Assembly (NCBI RefSeq): GCF_002742445.1
Contig: NZ_NJNQ01000007.1
Coordinates: forward strand, 1-64,000
DNA: 64,000 bases
Direction: 5' to 3'
DNA from: Bifidobacterium sp. N4G05
Lineage (GTDB): Bacteria; Actinomycetota; Actinomycetes; Actinomycetales; Bifidobacteriaceae
The number at the start of each line of letters is the position of its first letter. Position 1 is the stretch's first letter. Shown here in pieces: positions 24,197-31,544 of the stretch. A program made the translations under genes and the position numbers. The notes beneath the pieces were generated by a model, which had not been told where the DNA came from, ran no database searches, and worked only from the letters and a program-made list of their open reading frames with translations.

Positions 24197-24283
24197 GCCG
24201 AGGGGCGGGAAACATGGTGTTCGACCGTAGGTTTGGCCGAACGGCCTTGAGTGTGTCGAACACCATGTTTCCCGCCCCTCGGC
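24197..24283. repeat. 29-bp perfect inverted repeat between ilvE and the TRIC gene
   Basis: 24197-24225 is the exact reverse complement of 24255-24283, 29 bases each, separated by 29 bases that contain a further GGCCG/CGGCC stem at about 24236-24247. It lies 31 bases past the ilvE stop. It may act as a terminator, but the arms are far longer than terminator stems elsewhere in the window and there is no T-run on either side. Confidence 0.85.
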
Positions 24284-24314
24284 GGACTTTGAACTATAAG
24301 TCAGTCGCTAAAAA

Positions 24315-25442
24315 TCAGCAGACCTTCCACATCCAGTTGTGCGGATCCTCGATCTCGCCAAGCTGGATGCCCAGCAGCTGGTTGCGCAGGTTCACGGTGA
24401 ATTCGCCGGAGTTGCCGTCGGCAACGGTCACGTCGAACTTCTCGGACTTGAAACGACCGATCGGGGTGATGATGGCTGCGGTACCGCAAGCGAACACCTC
24501 GGTGACTTCGCCGGACTTGATGTCTTCGAGCAACTGGTCCAGAGCGATCATGGTTTCGACCACGTCGTGGCCGTTGTCCTGGATGAGCTGAATCAGGGAG
24601 CGACGGGTCACGCCCGGCAGAATGTTGCCGGTCAGAGACGGGGTCTCCACGTGGCCGTCCTTGTGCACGACCATCATGTTCATGCCGCCAAGCTCCTCAA
24701 GGTAGGTCTTGGTGGCGGCGTCGACGAAGCAGACCTGCTCGCAGCCGTGGTCGATGCCGGTGTATTCGCCCAGCAGAGATGCGGCATAGTTGCCACCGCA
24801 CTTGGCGAAGCCAGTACCGCCAGGACCAGTGCGGAACCACTTGTCTTCAACCCAGATGCTGACCGGCTTCACGCCGCCCGGGAAGTACGGGCCGGACGGG
24901 GATGCGATCACGCAGTAGTCCACTTCCTGCGGAGCACGCACGCCGAGGAACGGCTCGGAAGCGAACATGAACGGACGCATGTACAGGGTGTACTCGCGGC
25001 GGGTCGGAACCCAGTTCACGTCACGCTTGACGAGGGCGGCCACGGAACCGATGAAATCGTCGATCGGCAGTTCCGGCAGGTACAGACGCTTGGCGGAGTT
25101 CTGGAAACGCTCGGCGTTCGCATCCGGGCGGAACAGCCAAGTGGAGCCGTCGGCATGACGGTAGGCCTTCAGGCCTTCGAAGCATTCCTGAGCGTAGTGC
25201 AGAACGGATGCGCCCGGGTCCATCTTCAGCGGCGCATACGGCTCGATGCGACGGTCTCCCCAGCCTTCGCCCTTGGTCCAAGTCATGTGGGCCATATTGT
25301 CGGAGAAGACCTGACCGAATGCCGGCTTGTCGATGAGTTCGGCACGCTTGGCGTCGGAGGCCGGGTTTTCGTTCGGGAGCACAGTGAACTTCTCGGTGAG
25401 CTTGTCGAGCTCTGCCGGATCGTGATGATTCTGTTCAGTCAT
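24315..25442 (-). CDS. ilvE: Branched-chain amino acid aminotransferase
   Basis: PLP enzyme for the last step of Ile, Leu and Val synthesis. 375 residues, class IIb (long BCAT) type. The PLP lysine is in FAKCGGNYAAS. Family landmarks are YAQECFEGLKAYRH near 80 and GTAAIITPIG near the C-terminus. ATG follows AAGAAG. A 527-base stretch without an intact gene lies upstream. Confidence 0.95.
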   Translation of the reverse strand: MTEQNHHDPAELDKLTEKFTVLPNENPASDAKRAELIDKPAFGQVFSDNMAHMTWTKGEGWGDRRIEPYAPLKMDPGASVLHYAQECFEGLKAYRHADGSTWLFRPDANAERFQNSAKRLYLPELPIDDFIGSVAALVKRDVNWVPTRREYTLYMRPFMFASEPFLGVRAPQEVDYCVIASPSGPYFPGGVKPVSIWVEDKWFRTGPGGTGFAKCGGNYAASLLGEYTGIDHGCEQVCFVDAATKTYLEELGGMNMMVVHKDGHVETPSLTGNILPGVTRRSLIQLIQDNGHDVVETMIALDQLLEDIKSGEVTEVFACGTAAIITPIGRFKSEKFDVTVADGNSGEFTVNLRNQLLGIQLGEIEDPHNWMWKVC

Positions 25443-25852
25443 TCTTTACTTCTTCTTGTTGCAGCCGCCCGAAAGCGGCCCGCGGTTGTTGGTATTCCAG
25501 CGCTTGTGGCACCGGTTCTGGTTAGTAACTCTCCCACATCATAATCTCTTTCGATTACAAGCGTTCGCGATATGAGATAGGAAGAAACATCCTGCGAAAA
25601 AGTTGCTGCCCTCACGACTGTCGGCACCCGCCACAGCTTCGTTCGACTAAAAGAGCTCCCAGGGTTGGACACTGTCAGGAGGCCTAGGGAACTGCTGTTA
25701 ACTGCCATGGTACATCAACTTCCTTTACTCCGGAAACAGCACAATGGCACGACCTGCCATATATAAGCGAGATACAGCCCGCTCGCTCCTCTCCCAGCTA
25801 TTCCAGCATAGACACCCTCAGATCCGTCCTCGAAGTATGAGAGAGACACGAC
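25443..25852. other. Intergenic stretch without a recognised gene
   Basis: Between ilvE and the toxin scrap I find no credible gene. A possible frame at 25439-25708 has no ribosome site and no family I recognise. The segment near 25655-25675 (GGGTTGGACACTGTCAGG) recalls termini of IS3-family elements but nothing else of an IS is present. It should contain the ilvE promoter. Confidence 0.5.
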
Positions 25853-25966
25853 GTAAAGTGCACCAGCCAGTTTAAGAAAAATCTGACGCTGGACAAGAAG
25901 CAGAATAAGAATCTCGAAAAATTATTTGAGGCAATCGAAATTTCGGCAAGCGGCGGCACGTTGCCT
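25853..25966 (+). pseudogene. Fragment of a YafQ/RelE-type toxin gene
   Basis: On the plus strand an open frame reads VKCTSQFKKNLTLDKKQ followed by NKNLEKLFEAIEISASGGTLP. This is the N-terminal signature of YafQ-type mRNA-cleaving toxins (T-x-QFKK-L then KNL-KL-E-IE-L). The start is missing: the frame meets a TGA at 25838-25840 without an in-frame start after it. The C-terminal catalytic part is missing too; the frame runs into the 3' end of the GNAT gene on the other strand. No antitoxin gene was recognised upstream. Identification is by pattern only. Confidence 0.6.
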
Positions 25967-25969
25967 ATT

Positions 25970-26385
25970 TCAACGGCGTTCTCCCGGATTGCGGATCTGC
26001 ATGGCCACGCCGTCTTCCATGATTGAGAAGCCGTGCTTCTGATAGAAGGTGGCGTTCTTGCTTTCTTCCGGCATGACTTCAATATAAAAAGGTAGTCGCA
26101 GTATTTCTCTTTGACCATGCCCACCAGATGGCCTGCGATGCCATGACCCTGATACTCCGGATCGACCAGCACGTAATGCGTGTAAGCCACCATCTCAGTG
26201 TCATCAAGCACGCGCACCAAGCCCACCAAGCGGTCGCCGTCCCATGCGCTGAACACGGTGGACGATCCCATCAGAGCCCTGTGCAGACGTTCCGGATATT
26301 CACCCGACACCCATCCGACGGATCGGAACAGTTGCTGCACCTGCTCTTTGGCGAACCCCTTTTCATCGGTATACGTGATTTCCAT
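25970..26385 (-). pseudogene. GNAT acetyltransferase with a frameshift
   Basis: The first 97 or so residues are a good GNAT domain (VFSAWDGDRLVGLVRVLDD, LVDPEYQGHGIAGHLV). At the A5 run 26086-26090 (T5 on the coding strand) the frame breaks. Read in the next frame the ending is restored as IEVMPEESKNATFYQKHGF, then SIMEDGVAMQIRNPGERR and a stop at 25970-25972. The full span is 416 bases, one short of a codon multiple, so a single-base loss (or two-base gain) in the run explains it. It could be a true pseudogene, a slipping site or a sequencing error. The unshifted frame runs on to 25798. Confidence 0.82.
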
Positions 26386-26470
26386 AGCCCCGAGCGTAGC
26401 TGCATGTTACGCGCGGACTTAAGCCAGTCTCTGCATTGGGACATGATTTTGGAATCACGTTTACGTTGGC

Positions 26471-26839
26471 TCAGGCCAGCCAGTAACCGCACGCAACGGC
26501 CATGACAGGCACGACGATCGAAGCCAGAGCATAACCGATGAAACAAGCGATTTTCCCATTGCGCAGGAGCGTAACCGTCTCGTTCATCATAGTTGAGAAC
26601 GTTGAGAAACCGCCGAGAAATCCTGTTGCAAGCAGTAGGCGGCAGTCGGGGCTTATGATGTTCGCCGCGAACAATCCCGCCACCAAGCCGGCAAGCAGAC
26701 CGGCCACAACATTGATGGCAAACGTCGAAAGCGGGAACGTTTTGCGCCACAATGCCTTGATATACGAATCGCAGATATAGCGTGCGGCCGCGCCGGCGCC
26801 ACCGCATGCGCATACGCCGATCGCAAGCATTGCGCTCAT
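26471..26839 (-). CDS. crcB: Fluoride channel CrcB (second subunit)
   Basis: 122-residue Fluc/CrcB protein with four transmembrane helices. Family motifs are GGAGAAARY in helix 1, FAINVVAG in helix 2, and ATGFLGGFSTFSTMMNE in helix 3 with the Phe and Ser/Thr lining the pore. Its ATG overlaps the stop of the adjacent crcB by four bases. Gram-positive bacteria often carry two such genes in tandem that form an antiparallel heterodimer. Confidence 0.92.
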   Translation of the reverse strand: MSAMLAIGVCACGGAGAAARYICDSYIKALWRKTFPLSTFAINVVAGLLAGLVAGLFAANIISPDCRLLLATGFLGGFSTFSTMMNETVTLLRNGKIACFIGYALASIVVPVMAVACGYWLA

Positions 26840-27279
26840 CGGATCGCCTCCTTGTCAGCATGTTCGTCTTTGTTTCGTTCCGCCATCCACGAACCGCATA
26901 AGGCACCGGTGTCGGCGAGCGCAAAACCGACAATGAACGTTGCGCAGCAATAGGTGAGGACGCTGGGAATCGCGTGATCGTCAATCATCATGAATTCTTC
27001 CAATGCGAGCGTGGACATGGTGGAAAGGCCTCCGCACATGCCCATGCCGAATCCACGATTCACGTATTCTTTTGCACAGCCTTTCAACAGACTGGAAGAT
27101 CCCAGCCATGCGGAAAGCGCCGCATATACGAAGCAGGCCACCATATTGGCTGCGAATGTGCCGACGTGAAAGCTGCCCACGTCCGCAATGAACGAGCTCG
27201 CATACCGCAGTCCCGTGCCGACGCATCCGCCAAGGAATACCACCATCACCACATCAAGCCGAATAATACGCTTATTCAA
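26836..27279 (-). CDS. crcB: Fluoride channel CrcB (first subunit)
   Basis: Second Fluc/CrcB paralogue with GGCVGTGLRY, FAANMVACF and MGMCGGLSTMSTLALE, four helices, then a polar tail of about 17 residues. A TTG at 27279 with GGAAGAGAG upstream gives 147 residues and is preferred. The longest frame reaches 27378 but its extra N-terminus overlaps the end of the decayed regulator gene and is hydrophilic; an ATG at 27246 is another option. No fluoride riboswitch was found upstream. Confidence 0.82.
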   Translation of the reverse strand: MNKRIIRLDVVMVVFLGGCVGTGLRYASSFIADVGSFHVGTFAANMVACFVYAALSAWLGSSSLLKGCAKEYVNRGFGMGMCGGLSTMSTLALEEFMMIDDHAIPSVLTYCCATFIVGFALADTGALCGSWMAERNKDEHADKEAIR

Positions 27280-27353
27280 ATGTTTCTCTCTTCCGCACCG
27301 TCTCACTTTCTCTCTCGTGCATTGTTTCCGTGCACCGTCAGTCATACTAGTCG

Positions 27354-27640
27354 TTATTCGATTGGAATGCTGATGCACGTCACGTATTTGCCGGAATCCT
27401 GCGTCAGACCATTGTCGATCAGTGTGATCTCACGTGGGAAGCCTACCACCGTCAAATGATGATTCTCGATATAGTCCATTAATGTGCGGCATCAGGATGG
27501 CTGCCGGGAAAACGGATCGTCACGCAGTCCGTCTCCGGCAGTACGCAAACGTTCCCCTCGCACCCGACAGTGCCATACGGGTTCACTGAACGTATAGGCG
27601 AGTATAGCCCGTATCCACCCGTTGTACCAATATTGCGTAA
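27354..27640 (-). pseudogene. Remnant of a GyrI-like effector-binding regulator
   Basis: No long frame exists, but two frames join into a GyrI-like/AraC-effector-binding domain. The upstream part reads NVCVLPETDCVTIRFPGSHP and DAAH. After a frame break near 27478-27484, MDYIENHHLTVVGFPREITL continues to YVTCISIPIE and a stop at 27354-27356. This resembles the C-terminal domain of MerR- or AraC-type drug-sensing regulators. The DNA-binding part is gone. It lies just upstream of crcB. Confidence 0.6.
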
Positions 27641-27708
27641 GAAATGCAGGATTCGCCGTCAGTTTCGTATGCCTTCCAGCTCATAGAACGGATGTTGCCG
27701 GGGTACGA

Positions 27709-27742
27709 AAAAGCCCATGTGCGTCTGAGCACATGGGCTTTT
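27709..27742 (-). terminator. Terminator after rplY
   Basis: Perfect 14-bp stem AAAAGCCCATGTGC/GCACATGGGCTTTT with a 6-base loop and a T-run on the minus strand. Confidence 0.88.
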
Positions 27743-27751
27743 CATCATCTT

Positions 27752-27773
27752 TTACGGTTTTTCAAAACCGTAA
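27752..27773. terminator. Second hairpin after rplY
   Basis: TTACGGTTTT (27752-27761) and AAAACCGTAA (27764-27773) form a 10-bp stem with a two-base loop, 33 bases past the rplY stop and just before the stronger terminator. It may act as a first pause or processing site. Confidence 0.55.
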
Positions 27774-27805
27774 GATGGAAGTTTGCTTCCTTAAGCTAGC
27801 TGAGC

Positions 27806-28402
27806 TCACTCAGCGTCGGCAGCCGGAGCGGCTTCGACCGGAGCAGCCTCACCGGCAGCGTCTTCCGGCACCTCGACGGTGACGACGGACTCTTCCGGAT
27901 CCTCAACGTCGAGCACAACGCCTTCCGGCAGCACGACGTCCTTGGCGAAGACCTTGGAACCGTCGGTCAGGCCGTCAACGTTGACCACGATCTTCTCCGG
28001 CAGGTTAGCGACATCAGCGCGAACCTTGAGCTCCTGAATGTCGACGAATGCGACGGCAGCGCCCTTCGGGGTGCCCTCAACGAACACCGGCACCTCGACG
28101 TCGATCTTCTCGCCGGCCTTGACCTCATAGAAGTCAACGTGCTCGACGATGCGCTTCACCGGGTTGCGCTGAACGTCCTTGACGACGGCCATCTTGGTCT
28201 CTTCACCGTACTTGATGGTGAACAGAGCGTTGGTGTGGCGCAGGGACAGGGTGGTCTCCTTCATCGGCAGCTGCACGAAGACCGGCTCTTCGCCGCCTGC
28301 GTACACAGTGGCCGGAATGAGGTTAGCAACGCGCATGCGGCGGGCAGCGCCCTTGCCGAACTCGGTACGGGCAGCACCTTCGAGGGTAATGGTGGTAGCC
28401 AT
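27806..28402 (-). CDS. rplY: 50S ribosomal protein L25 (CTC form)
   Basis: 198-residue 5S rRNA-binding protein in the long, general-stress (CTC/TL5) form. The N-terminal L25 domain spans about 1-95 (GKGAARRMRVANLIPATVYA; VQRNPVKRIVEHVDFYEV), and the beta-rich C-terminal domain ends in an Ala/Glu/Pro-rich tail. The ATG follows AAGGAG. It is a single-gene transcript closed by two hairpins. Confidence 0.95.
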   Translation of the reverse strand: MATTITLEGAARTEFGKGAARRMRVANLIPATVYAGGEEPVFVQLPMKETTLSLRHTNALFTIKYGEETKMAVVKDVQRNPVKRIVEHVDFYEVKAGEKIDVEVPVFVEGTPKGAAVAFVDIQELKVRADVANLPEKIVVNVDGLTDGSKVFAKDVVLPEGVVLDVEDPEESVVTVEVPEDAAGEAAPVEAAPAADAE

Positions 28403-28688
28403 GGGCTATTTCTCCTTGTTGTATTCGTTCATTCTGTTTCGGCGCATCAACGAGCCGTGGAAAGAGCTCCTGCAAGGAGTTGTGAATCACACGCCGAGTC
28501 GATAACGGAAGCCATACGCTTCCCTCGCCAAGACAACATTCAACCAGTATACGGCAGGGACGGACATCATCGGAAAACGTCACAAATCAAAAATGGAAAA
28601 ATCCGTCAAAGCCCACGAAAACGCCGTACGCACGTACAATCGATAGTAATTGTGAACAATCCGTCAATCGCAAGGAATCGAGACAGCA

Positions 28689-29684
28689 ATGAAGCATAAC
28701 AATGACCCGATCGTTCGTGATATTTGCATCGCCACGGGAGCCGTGGCGGCTGCCTGTATCGCATCGTTGTCCGCGACTGCGAAATATCTGTTCCATTTCT
28801 GCATCGATACGCAATGGAAACGTTCCGTTTTCCATCAATCGCTGATTGCTCCGGAACGTATCGAAAAACTTCAGCAGGGTGAGGCAAAGGAAGCAGGAGA
28901 ATGGTTCTCGCAAGCCAAACAGCCGGTGACGATTACCAGCGATGATGGACTTCGACTGCACGGATGGCTGTTCGATCCGGATTGCACTGCGCCGAAACCA
29001 CACCTGTACGCGATCTGCATGCATGGCTATACCGGCGTGCCGGAGGAAACCGCGAAATGGGCACATCGTTACGCCCGCATGGGATTCACCGTATTGGTTC
29101 CGTCGCAGCGCGCCCAAGACCTGAGCGAGGGACGATACGTCGGCATGGGCTGGCTTGAACGCAATGATCTACTGAATTGGATCGACCTTATCGTGTCGAG
29201 TGACGCCGACGCCCGTATCCTGCTGTATGGCGGTTCGATGGGCGCGGCAACGGTAATGATGACGACGGGAGACCCGCGTCTGCCGCGCAATGTGGTGTCC
29301 GCGATCGTCGATAGCGGCTACACGTCTGCACGCATGGTGTTCATCGACAACCTTCGGCATTCGTCGCATCTGCCGAAACCGCTTGCCGCGGCATGCGTGG
29401 ATGCCACGGGATTGTTCTGCAAACATTATGCAGGGTACGATTTTTCGGAAGCCACCTGTCTGCAGTCGCTCAGACATACCGTCATTCCGGTGCTGTTCAT
29501 CCATGGCGAACAGGACGACATCGTGAGCTCACGTTTCCTCAAGATCAATTACGAAGCGTGCTCGAGCATCGATCGGGAAAAGCTCATGGTTCCCGACGCA
29601 CGCCATATGGAAGCATCCGTCGTGGATCCCGAACTGTATTGGAACACCGTCAACACCTTCATCAAACGCACATTCGAATTGTGA
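28689..29684 (+). CDS. Alpha/beta hydrolase with N-terminal membrane anchor
   Basis: 331 residues. A hydrophobic segment at about 12-32 suggests a signal anchor. The hydrolase fold shows ICMHGYTG (oxyanion strand), the nucleophile elbow LLYGGSMGAAT with Ser, an acid in FIHGEQDDIV and the His in PDARHMEAS. This layout matches the BAAT/YqkD-type extracellular or membrane-anchored hydrolases. The substrate is unknown. AAGGA precedes the ATG. No operon partner is evident. Confidence 0.85.
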   Translation: MKHNNDPIVRDICIATGAVAAACIASLSATAKYLFHFCIDTQWKRSVFHQSLIAPERIEKLQQGEAKEAGEWFSQAKQPVTITSDDGLRLHGWLFDPDCTAPKPHLYAICMHGYTGVPEETAKWAHRYARMGFTVLVPSQRAQDLSEGRYVGMGWLERNDLLNWIDLIVSSDADARILLYGGSMGAATVMMTTGDPRLPRNVVSAIVDSGYTSARMVFIDNLRHSSHLPKPLAAACVDATGLFCKHYAGYDFSEATCLQSLRHTVIPVLFIHGEQDDIVSSRFLKINYEACSSIDREKLMVPDARHMEASVVDPELYWNTVNTFIKRTFEL

Positions 29685-29849
29685 ACCATGAAAACTGTGT
29701 CAAGACTCACATGAGATTTTCCTCATGTTTATTCCCAAAGTGAACATACGCAATGTTCACTTGTTGGAAAATCCAATGAAATCAACGGCTTACCCACTCC
29801 TGTCACCTCCCGGCACGCTCAAGGCCATGGAATACTCCACCATTATCTT

Positions 29850-29881
29850 GTTGTTTGTTCGTCGCAGAGCGAACAAACAAC
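29850..29881. promoter_or_regulatory. 12-bp inverted repeat in the leader of the OFA-type carrier
   Basis: GTTGTTTGTTCG (29850-29861) and CGAACAAACAAC (29870-29881) are perfect complements with an 8-base centre. The repeat ends 19 bases before the ATG and abuts the GAGAGGA ribosome site. It could be an operator or an RNA hairpin controlling translation. Confidence 0.5.
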
Positions 29882-29900
29882 AGAGAGGAACGAATATTAC

Positions 29901-31187
29901 ATGGCCAATCAACAACATGGGGAAAACCGTTGGGTGCGCGCCGTCATTCCGGCGTTGCTCATTCATATCTCAATCGGCACCGTGTACTGCTGGAGCGTGT
30001 TCAAACAGCTGATCGCCGATCAGATGCATGTGGCCCCAGGCATTGTGGAATGGGGCTTCTCGCTTGCCATCTTCTTCCTTGGCATGTCAGCCGCCTTCCT
30101 TGGACCCTTCGTCGAAAAGGACATCAAGAAATCGGCTTTGATCTCGACGGTCTGCTTCGTCTGTGGGTTCGCCGGTACTGGAGCCAGTATCGCGGCGGGA
30201 TGGCTCCCCGGCGTGTTCATCTTCTATGGCGTAATCATGGGTATCGGGTTGGGCGTCGGCTATCTGACGCCGGTGAAGAACCTGATGCTGTGGTTCGCCG
30301 ACAACAAGGGTCTCGCCACCGGCATCGCCGTCGCGGGATTCGGTCTGGCCAAGGCCATCGCAAGCCCGGTCATGCAGTGGCTGATCTCCACCGTCGGACT
30401 GGCGCCCATGTTCTACATCCTCGCAGCCGTCTATGCGTTGATGATGCTGCTGGGATTCGCGCTGATCAAGCGCCCCGCCGGATACGTGTACTCCGCTGAG
30501 ACCCGCATCCGTCGTCGCGACATCATGAAGAAGCCGGTGTTCTGGGCGATCTGGCTGGCCTTCTACCTCAACATCACCTGCGGTCTGGCACTGATCTCCC
30601 AGGAGAAGGACATCCTGCATGATGCGCTGTCCATTCTTCCAAAGTACGCGTCGCTGAACGCGGCCCAGCTGGCCACGGCCATCGCGGGAAGCATCAGCGT
30701 CGTCCTAGCCGTCGATGCCGTGTTCAATGCTGCCGGACGTATCGGGTTCTCCACGCTGTCCGACCACTGCAAGCGCCGTGAGACCGCATATCTGGTGATT
30801 TTCATCATGTCCATCGCGGTGTGCGCGTTGCAGATCTTCACGCATTCGATTGACAACGGCACCCTATGGCTGATTGTGGCGATGCTGTTCCTCGTCAACG
30901 CCGGCTATGGCGGCGGCTTCTCCACGCTGCCGGTGCTGCTTGAGCAGCACTTCGGCATGAAGTCGGTGTCCACCGTGCACGGACTGGCTTTGAGCGCGTG
31001 GGCGTTCGCCGGATTGTCCGGCAACCAGCTGGCGTCCTTCGTTGTCTCTCATACGGCGGATGCGGCCCACCGATACAGCGCGCTGATTCCGATCATCACC
31101 GTACTGTACGCCGTCGCTCTCGCGTCCATCATCGCCGTGACGCTCGCCACGAAAGGCAAGAGCGCCAACGCCTTATCAGCGTGTTGA
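29901..31187 (+). CDS. MFS transporter, oxalate/formate antiporter (OFA) family
   Basis: 428-residue, 12-helix carrier. The OFA hallmarks are the N-terminal LLIHISIGTVYCWSVFKQ, GIGLGVGYLTPVKNLMLWFAD and, after the central loop (RRRDIMKKPVFWAIW), DAVFNAAGRIGFSTLSD. Members exchange oxalate/formate or other monocarboxylates. No oxalate-degrading genes (frc, oxc) are in the window, so the substrate is unassigned. ATG follows GAGAGGA, with an inverted repeat just upstream. Confidence 0.87.
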   Translation: MANQQHGENRWVRAVIPALLIHISIGTVYCWSVFKQLIADQMHVAPGIVEWGFSLAIFFLGMSAAFLGPFVEKDIKKSALISTVCFVCGFAGTGASIAAGWLPGVFIFYGVIMGIGLGVGYLTPVKNLMLWFADNKGLATGIAVAGFGLAKAIASPVMQWLISTVGLAPMFYILAAVYALMMLLGFALIKRPAGYVYSAETRIRRRDIMKKPVFWAIWLAFYLNITCGLALISQEKDILHDALSILPKYASLNAAQLATAIAGSISVVLAVDAVFNAAGRIGFSTLSDHCKRRETAYLVIFIMSIAVCALQIFTHSIDNGTLWLIVAMLFLVNAGYGGGFSTLPVLLEQHFGMKSVSTVHGLALSAWAFAGLSGNQLASFVVSHTADAAHRYSALIPIITVLYAVALASIIAVTLATKGKSANALSAC

Positions 31188-31216
31188 GCGACATGATACA
31201 TCGTTCAACACGCTGA
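31176..31216 (+). terminator. Hairpin overlapping the OFA carrier stop
   Basis: TCAGCGTGTTGA (31176-31187, containing the stop codon) pairs perfectly with TCAACACGCTGA (31205-31216). No T-run follows, so it may instead protect the transcript. Confidence 0.5.
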
Positions 31217-31544
31217 CACGGCGGATGAGCCCATCAACGCCTTATGCGGATGTTCTGAGCATTCGCTTGTTAGCCGCCCTGCGCCGGGGAACAGACTTCG
31301 GTCCTGTTCCCCGGCGAACTTCTTCCCATTGATATGTATATGATTCCTTCCTTTTCCAATCCATTTCCCCGTATTCCACCGCATCGCCCTCCGATTCATG
31401 TACGCTGACGGTAGCCGTGAAAAACAATGGCATCCCCTCCGTTGCGGTCGAATATATGGATCAGATACCACAATTGCAGCAATACCATGACGAACAAGGT
31501 TCCCCTGCCCGCGTGTTTTCCGCCACACAGGTACTGTAGTGGGT
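31188..31544. other. Gene-free stretch with a GC-rich hairpin
   Basis: No credible gene. CGCCGGGGAACAG (31282-31294) and CTGTTCCCCGGCG (31304-31316) form a perfect 13-bp stem followed by AACTTCTT, a likely terminator for the OFA carrier. The remainder should hold the promoter of the UvrA paralogue. Confidence 0.6.

Noticed and set aside
25439..25708. 89-residue frame upstream of ilvE
   Set aside because: No ribosome site, unusual composition and overlap with the ilvE start region; treated as non-coding.
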